A stretch of 64,000 nt of DNA, taken from assembly GCA_001972305.1 (NCBI GenBank), contig BDDD01006374.1, forward strand, positions 1 through 64,000, given 5' to 3'. Position 1 is the stretch's first letter; the number at the start of each line of letters is the position of its first letter. Both the position numbers and the translations under genes were made by a program. Positions 58,807-64,000 of the stretch are shown here, piece by piece. Below the pieces are notes generated by a model. The model saw only the letters and a list, made by a program, of their open reading frames with translations, searched no databases and was not told where the DNA came from. This stretch comes from Cephalotus follicularis. Lineage: Eukaryota; Streptophyta; Magnoliopsida; Oxalidales; Cephalotaceae.

Positions 58807-59023
58807 GAAGCCCAAATCACCTAACCACTCTTTTATGCCTTCTTATTTCTTACCAGCACTTGAGAATTTTTGAGATTTCCAGTTCTTCAACCCCAAATCT
58901 TCGTCTTCTAATCATCTTCGTAGAAGTTTCTGAGTAAGTCGACAATCCCTTTACTGTTCTTGAACTGATTCTTGCTCTTCCTTCTTGCTTTTTTCTTCGT
59001 TCCCTTTGTTTATTTTAACCTAG

Positions 59024-61364
59024 ATGGCTAGAACCAAACGCACTGCTAGGGTTTCTCCTCCCTTGGAGGTTGAGCCCCTGGCTATGGTGATCCCCACCGT
59101 CGAGAGTCCCCTTCCCTCCAAGGGTAGCCTGGGGGTTGCAGTGGGCGAGCCTGTCGTCCCTGATACTGAGGCTGACTCCTCTGCCCCTGATGGCTTTGGT
59201 GTCAGTGCTCTCTCTCGCCAGGATGTGGTTGATCTAACTACCAAGTTCAATTTCCCTTCTGGGTTGAGATTTTGTCTCCCCAAGGATCCTCGGATGGTCA
59301 CAGAGAGTAGAGAGGGCCTCTTCATTGTCTTCGAGGGGGCTCTTACTCATGGTCTGAGGATCCTTGTTCCTTCTTTTGCCTTATCCATTTTGGAGGCCTT
59401 TACCGTCCACCCTTCTCTTCTCCAACCCCAATCTTGGAGCTTCATAATAGGTTTCCTCATTAGGTGTCAAGAGTCCGAGGTGACCGCCACAGTGGGATTG
59501 TTCAAACAGTTCCATGTCATCTCGTCCTCGCCAGGGAAACGTGGCTACTTTTTCAAGCCACGTCCTGGCATAACAAAACTCCTCATCAAACCAACCCAAT
59601 CCATTAAACATTGGAGGAAGAGGTACTTCCTCATTAGGAATTTTGAAGGGTTCACCCCCCCTGTGTGGTGTGACTCCTTGGAGACCACACGCCTCAACAG
59701 GAGGCCCACATTGACCACGGCTGAGAACCTGGACTTCAATAAACTCATCCGATTGGAGCCCGAGGAGGTGAACTCTGTCGTGGTTGAGGAGCGTCTGCTT
59801 CGGGCTGGGCTAAGTATTGCTCCAAGCCAAGGATCACACTCGGCCGAGGTCGAGGAAGCCTCAGGGGACGATGGGTCCCCAAATCAATCTACACCCCAAG
59901 AGATGGGGGAAAACTGTATAAATCTTTCATCTCCTCCGTCTTCTTTGTCTTCAACTTTATAATCTTGTAGTTCAATTTCATGTTGCTAACATTTTTGGTC
60001 TCTACCTATGCAGCTATGTCTTCTCGACGAGGGTTCGATGCTCTGTTCAACGCTACCAAGGGCTCCAAGCCCTCCTCTGCTGCTGCTGACAAACAAAAGG
60101 CCGCCGAGGAAGCGGCTAGGCAAAAGGCTGCCGAGGAAGCGGCTAAACAGAAGGCTGCCGAGGGGGCCAAGCAGAGGGCCAAGGCTGCCGTTGTTGGGGC
60201 CAAACAACTGAAGAAGGCCGCTGTCAAAGATAAAGGGGCCAAACGCCCTATCAGTGTACGTTCCTCTGACAAACTTCCTCATCCCCCAAGCAAAAGGGGG
60301 AGGCTCATCACCGAGGTCGAGATGGACTCCATCCTCGGTCGTTCCTCTGATGTCCCTATCATCCTGCCTCCCTCTCGGGACGTGGAGAGGATGATCGAAG
60401 AGATAGAGGCAGTTGGGAAGGACTCCTGTACTCTGAACACGCAGGGGGTGCCATTTGCCCTCAGCTCTCTCTGTCTCTTCCCGGATGAGCTGAAGGAGAG
60501 GGAGGACTGGTCCAACAAGGACCTCGTCCATAATTCACTACGAAGCCAATTTGAGGTAAGGAGAGATCCTCTGAATGTGTGCTTTATACTAGTGTTTTTT
60601 TTTTGTTCTAACTTCAATCTTCTTTGCAGGCTTTGAATAACCACCACCTGTTGGTTGAGAACTTCTCAATTATCTTGGAAAGGTGCGATAAACTGAGGTT
60701 GGAGGTGATGGAGGAGAAAGAAACTTCTAGGATTGCCAAAGCTCAGCTTGAGGAAGTCCTCAAGGCTCAAGAGGCCACTGTGGAGGAGAAAAACAGAGCC
60801 GTGCTGGAAAAGGATCAATCACAAAAAGATCTTTCTAAGGCTTGTTATCTGTTCCAATCTCTGCAGAAGCAGCACGAGGAGACCTTGAGGAAGTATGAGG
60901 AGGCTATGAAGAGGCGTGAGGAGGAGAAGGCCAAGGCTGTGGAGGATGCCCTTAACGAGTTCCTCAGCTTGATGGAAGCCTCCGTGGAGGACTTCAAGGC
61001 TTCTGAGGCCTTCAGCGAGGAGGTCTTCAAGGAATCTGCCGAATACTATCGTCGAGAATTCTATACTTGCAAAAATTGGGTCAAGGCTCTGCACCCAGAG
61101 GTTCCCCTAGAAGAGGTCGCCTACTGCTCGACTGCTAAGGCCTTCGATTATTATCCTGACGGATACGAAGCCGAGGAGCTGAGAGCCGAGGAGGCTTTGG
61201 AAAGGAATGCTGGCCAAGGAGTTGGTAAAGAGGAGCTAGAAGTTCAGCCTGCCTCCGATGACCCTGCTTCAGACCTCGCGACTCCTCAACCTCCTCAAGC
61301 TGAACCTTTTGTCCCTCCTCCTCCTCAAGATGCAGCTTCCTCTGATCCTCCAGCCTTAGCTTAG
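59024..61364 (+). CDS. Antisense extra ORF of Tat element F, three exons, 722 aa, intact
   Basis: It runs opposite to pol, between pol and the 3' LTR. Exons 59024-59915, 60014-60555 and 60630-61364 are separated by GT-AG introns (GTATAA with TATGCAG; GTAAGG with TTTGCAG). Joined, they give 2,169 nt with no internal stop. Residues 1-297: mostly globular, with FHVISSSPGKRGYFFKPRPG, HWRKRYFLIRNFEGFTPPVW and RLNRRPTLTTAENLDFNKL. Residues 299-478: MSSRRG start, an Ala/Lys/Glu repeat (AAEEAARQK type) and a basic stretch with PPSKRGR that could be a nuclear signal. Residues 479-722: long coiled coil, then VPLEEVAYCSTAKAFDYYPDG and a Pro/Ala tail. Relatives are annotated only as plant transposon proteins; I do not assign a function. 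Element D has a broken homologue with the same intron positions. Confidence 0.85.
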
Positions 61365-62726
61365 CTTTTTCTTTCTTTCTTTGTAATGATTTCTTTTCCC
61401 GCACTTGTAATTTTCCATACATTAATGAAAAGAACTTTTTGCATTGTCTGCTGTCTTTGCTTTTTGCATTGTGAGATTGTTGTGTTTGCACTTATCATAT
61501 ATGTTTACAATCCCCTTAGGGATTTTGCCCATTGGGACCTCTGACTTCTCGTAGAAGCTAACACTCCTCCAAAAGAAACTTAACATAACTTTAAAAAATA
61601 TTAATAACAAACCCCTTGTAATCTCTTCCAGACATAAATAAAAGAATTTCTTTCATTCTCTGGTCTTGGCTTTAAATTTTTCTTGTGTTGCGGTTAATCT
61701 CTGCATACTTGTAGTTATTAATAATTCCCTTAGGAATTTTGTCTTCAAGGTGACCTCTGACTTCTCAAACAAGTGAACACTTGATTCCAAAAAAGCTTAA
61801 GTAACTTAACCAAAATATAAGTAAAAGGAGCTTTGCCTTCTCGGACTTTATCTTCAATTGGTTCCTCGTGTGTTTGAGCGTTGAGTGTATATATGTGCTG
61901 ATAATTCCTTAGAAATTTTAACTTAAGCTCACATCACTAACCTTTCGTGGGCGAGGTCACTCAAACTTTGATAGTCCTCGTAGGACTCTTCATTTCTAAA
62001 ATGCTCAAGTAATTATAAGAGAAAATTTGCACTCACAGATTGAGTTCTTGGTCTGCTCGGACAAGTTCTCATGGGTTTGCCGAGGAGAGTATCGTCTGAC
62101 CTAAGAGGTTTTAGGACAGGTCGGCTGAGCTTTCAGTCCACTTTGAGACACTTGTATTAAAGTGCTCAGTCCGACGAGCTTGATCGTTGCGAGTTCCCAT
62201 GGATTCGCCTTTCAAGTCACGACTTTAGGTCTGGTTGGACAAGTTCTCATGGTATTGTCAACCAGTGTTTGCTCCCTTAGGAGTCTTAGTGCTTTCTTGT
62301 AAGTCTTTAGGCGTGCTCCTCGGAAGGAGTCTTTGTTGATAAATATGGGTGTTCCTTGGAAGGAGGATTTTTGTATGCTCCTCGGAAGGAGGCTTTTTGT
62401 ATGCTCCTCGGAAGGAGGCTTTTGATGTGTGCATCCGTGGATGCTCTTGAATGCTTGTTTCGCTGGTCTGTCTGAGACCTCGGCTTGTGTTGATTTTGCT
62501 TTTTGAGGATTAGCCTTTGTAAGGCTTAGAAAGCTTTAAATCTCCAAGTGTCCCCTTGGGGGCATGATCCGAGATGCTTAGCTTAAGACTGAGGGAGCTG
62601 ATCGGCGGCTGTTCAGAGGTTTTAGGACATGAACATTGGACCTCCGGTCCCTTGCAAGCTTGGAACTATAAAATTGAACATATCTTGGATTGAAAAAATT
62701 CTAACTTCATTGAAAATTTCTTACAA
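61365..62726. other. Element F spacer between antisense ORF and pol
   Basis: No ORF of note. AATAAA-like signals (61,424, 61,638) could end the antisense transcript. At about 62,310-62,425 a CTCCTCGGAAGGAG-type unit recurs four to five times in tandem with TTTTTGTATG spacers. Motifs around TTCTCATGG, CCTCGG and GTCTGG recur elsewhere in the stretch and correspond to those in the element D spacer on the other strand. Confidence 0.65.
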
Positions 62727-64000
62727 TTATTGATAGTACTTCCTCAGATGCTCGGCATTCCAAAATCTCCCTACCCCCCAAAGTTTCAAGTTTGAATGTT
62801 CCTGGGCGGAGGACCATTTTGATCTTGTATGGCCCTTCCCAGGCAGGGGCTAGCTTTCCTCTGGTACCAGTAGGATCTGCAACGGCTTAGTTACGTAGGA
62901 CTAGATCTCCTTGCCTTAGTGGTCTTGGGCTTACTCTTTTGTTGTAGTATATCTATGTCCATTACCTCTGCTTGAGAGATTGTCGGACGCTCCAGGTAGT
63001 CAACTAGCACTGTTTGATTTTTCTCCAACTCCTCTGTTGTTGCTAGCTTTGACAATTGATCTGCTCTGACGTTCTCTGCACTTTCACAATTCTCAAAACT
63101 TCGAAGGCTGACTTCATACCCTGAAAATGGGCTAAGTATTTTGTCATGAGGTCTTCTCTGGCCTCATACTCCCCATTCGCCAAACCAACCACTAGCTGAG
63201 AATCACTCGAGACTTCTATCCTCTGCACCTCTAAGTGCTTTGTAATTGTCAGTCCAGCTATCAGAGCTTCCCACTCATCTTTGTTGTTTGTAGCTTTGAA
63301 CTTGAACCTCAGAGCATACTCCATCGTCCAACCATCTGGACTCGTCAATACTAATTCTGCCCCACTGCCAGTGAGGCATGAGGATCCATCCACTGATAAC
63401 TTCCACATTCCCTTCTCGCTCTCGGAAGGGTTCTCCTCCGTATACTCCGTAGGTGTATTATCTCCAACAAAGTCGGCCAGTACCTATGATTTGATTGCTG
63501 GTCTGGCTTCGAACTTCACATCATACTCGCCTAGTTCGACTGACCACTTGATTAGCCTACCCGAGGTGTCGGGCTTGGCGAGAACCTGTTTAAGTGGTTT
63601 GTCAGTCAGAACCTTGATTGTATGGGCTTGAAAATATGGCCTCAATTTTCTGGCCGAGATGATCAAAGCGTAAGCAAACTTCTCCACCTCTGGGTACCTT
63701 CCCTCCGCATCGTTCAAAGCCTTACTCACGTAGTACACCGGCTTTTGAACTTTCTCCTCTTCTCTGACTAGCACTGCACTCACTACGCCCGAGGTGGCCG
63801 CAAGGTACAAATACAGGTCTTCTCCATCCTTAGGTTTTGAGATCAGAGGAGGAGAAGCCAAGTATTCTTTCAACTTGTCAAAGGCTGCTTGGCAGTCGTC
63901 GGACCATGAGAATCCCTTGGGATCTCTAAGTATTTTGAAGAAGGGAAGACACTTCTCCGCTGACTTGGACACAAACCTACTCAGGGCAGCGATCTTCCCA
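62727..64000 (-). pseudogene. Element F pol: RT tail, RNase H, archaeal RNase H, integrase end with core deleted
   Basis: From the window edge the minus strand reads SAEKCLPFFKILRDPKGFSW, FDKLKEYLASPPLI, YLAATSGVVSAVLVREE, YYVSKALNDAEGRYPEVEK and TDKPLKQVL. A TAG follows near 63,484. The second RNase H reads LSVDGSSCLTGSGAE, KDEWEALIAGL and SDSQLVVGL. A frame change follows KVQRT. The sequence then passes from the VMDID motif straight into YYNKRVSPRPLRQGDLVLRN near 62,950. In element D about 1 kb of integrase lies between these motifs (solo LTRs excluded). It ends HLRKYYQ-like at 62,727. Integration ability is therefore lost by deletion. Confidence 0.87.

Larger units (their letters stand above)
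57433..64000 (-). mobile_element. Tat-lineage Ty3/gypsy element F, minus strand, runs off the right edge
   Basis: From right to left it carries RT connection, RNase H, archaeal-type RNase H, an integrase C-terminal remnant, a spacer, an antisense ORF on the plus strand, a polypurine tract and a 3' LTR. The layout mirrors element D. Gag, protease, most of RT and the 5' LTR lie beyond the window. An internal deletion near 62,950 has removed the integrase core. Confidence 0.87.

Overview
This window is nuclear DNA from a flowering plant, most likely a eudicot. About nine tenths of it is nested, decayed LTR retrotransposons. There is one intact single-copy-looking host gene on the minus strand at 50,816-57,140, and one intact element-borne antisense gene at 59,024-61,364. 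I cannot name the species.

Layout. 1-351 is the end of a CACTA transposon inserted into a long gypsy LTR. 352-28,590 is built around a 16.6-kb tandem duplication. Unit 2 (11,625-28,219) keeps a gypsy-type non-autonomous element (5' LTR, gag-relic internal region with a hAT MITE, 3' LTR), then a piece of an older copia element, then a younger Ty1/copia element that itself carries a solo LTR. Unit 1 (about 381-11,624) is the same block, except that its gypsy element has collapsed to one chimeric LTR. In the unit 2 copia copy the RNase H segment (27,202-27,790) has been turned into A-rich text. That text still lines up base for base with the intact copy in unit 1, with most C, G and T bases replaced by A. 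This is the strangest signal in the window and is probably an assembly-consensus artefact.

28,591-34,477 is a third copia element, on the minus strand. 34,478 to about 49,451 is a Tat-lineage gypsy element on the plus strand, with gag, protease, RT, RNase H, a second archaeal-type RNase H and integrase. It is interrupted by two solo LTRs and carries an antisense extra ORF before its 3' LTR. 50,816-57,140 is an 11-exon O-fucosyltransferase-family gene whose 11 exons join into one open 553-residue frame. 57,433-64,000 is a second, minus-strand Tat element that runs off the window. It has lost its integrase core but keeps an antisense ORF that is fully open when its two introns are removed (722 residues). 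Its 3' LTR promoter points straight at the O-fucosyltransferase gene 290 bp away.

How the parts relate. Most retroelement ORFs carry stops at Trp and Gln codons and G-to-A-type losses of catalytic residues, as expected from deamination of methylated cytosines. The insertion order can be read from nesting and target-site duplications: old copia, then gypsy LTR element and young copia, then the solo LTR inside it, then the tandem duplication, then LTR-LTR recombination in unit 1 only. Four LTR families here share a habit of carrying clusters of short palindromes, three of them with a GTCGAC core.
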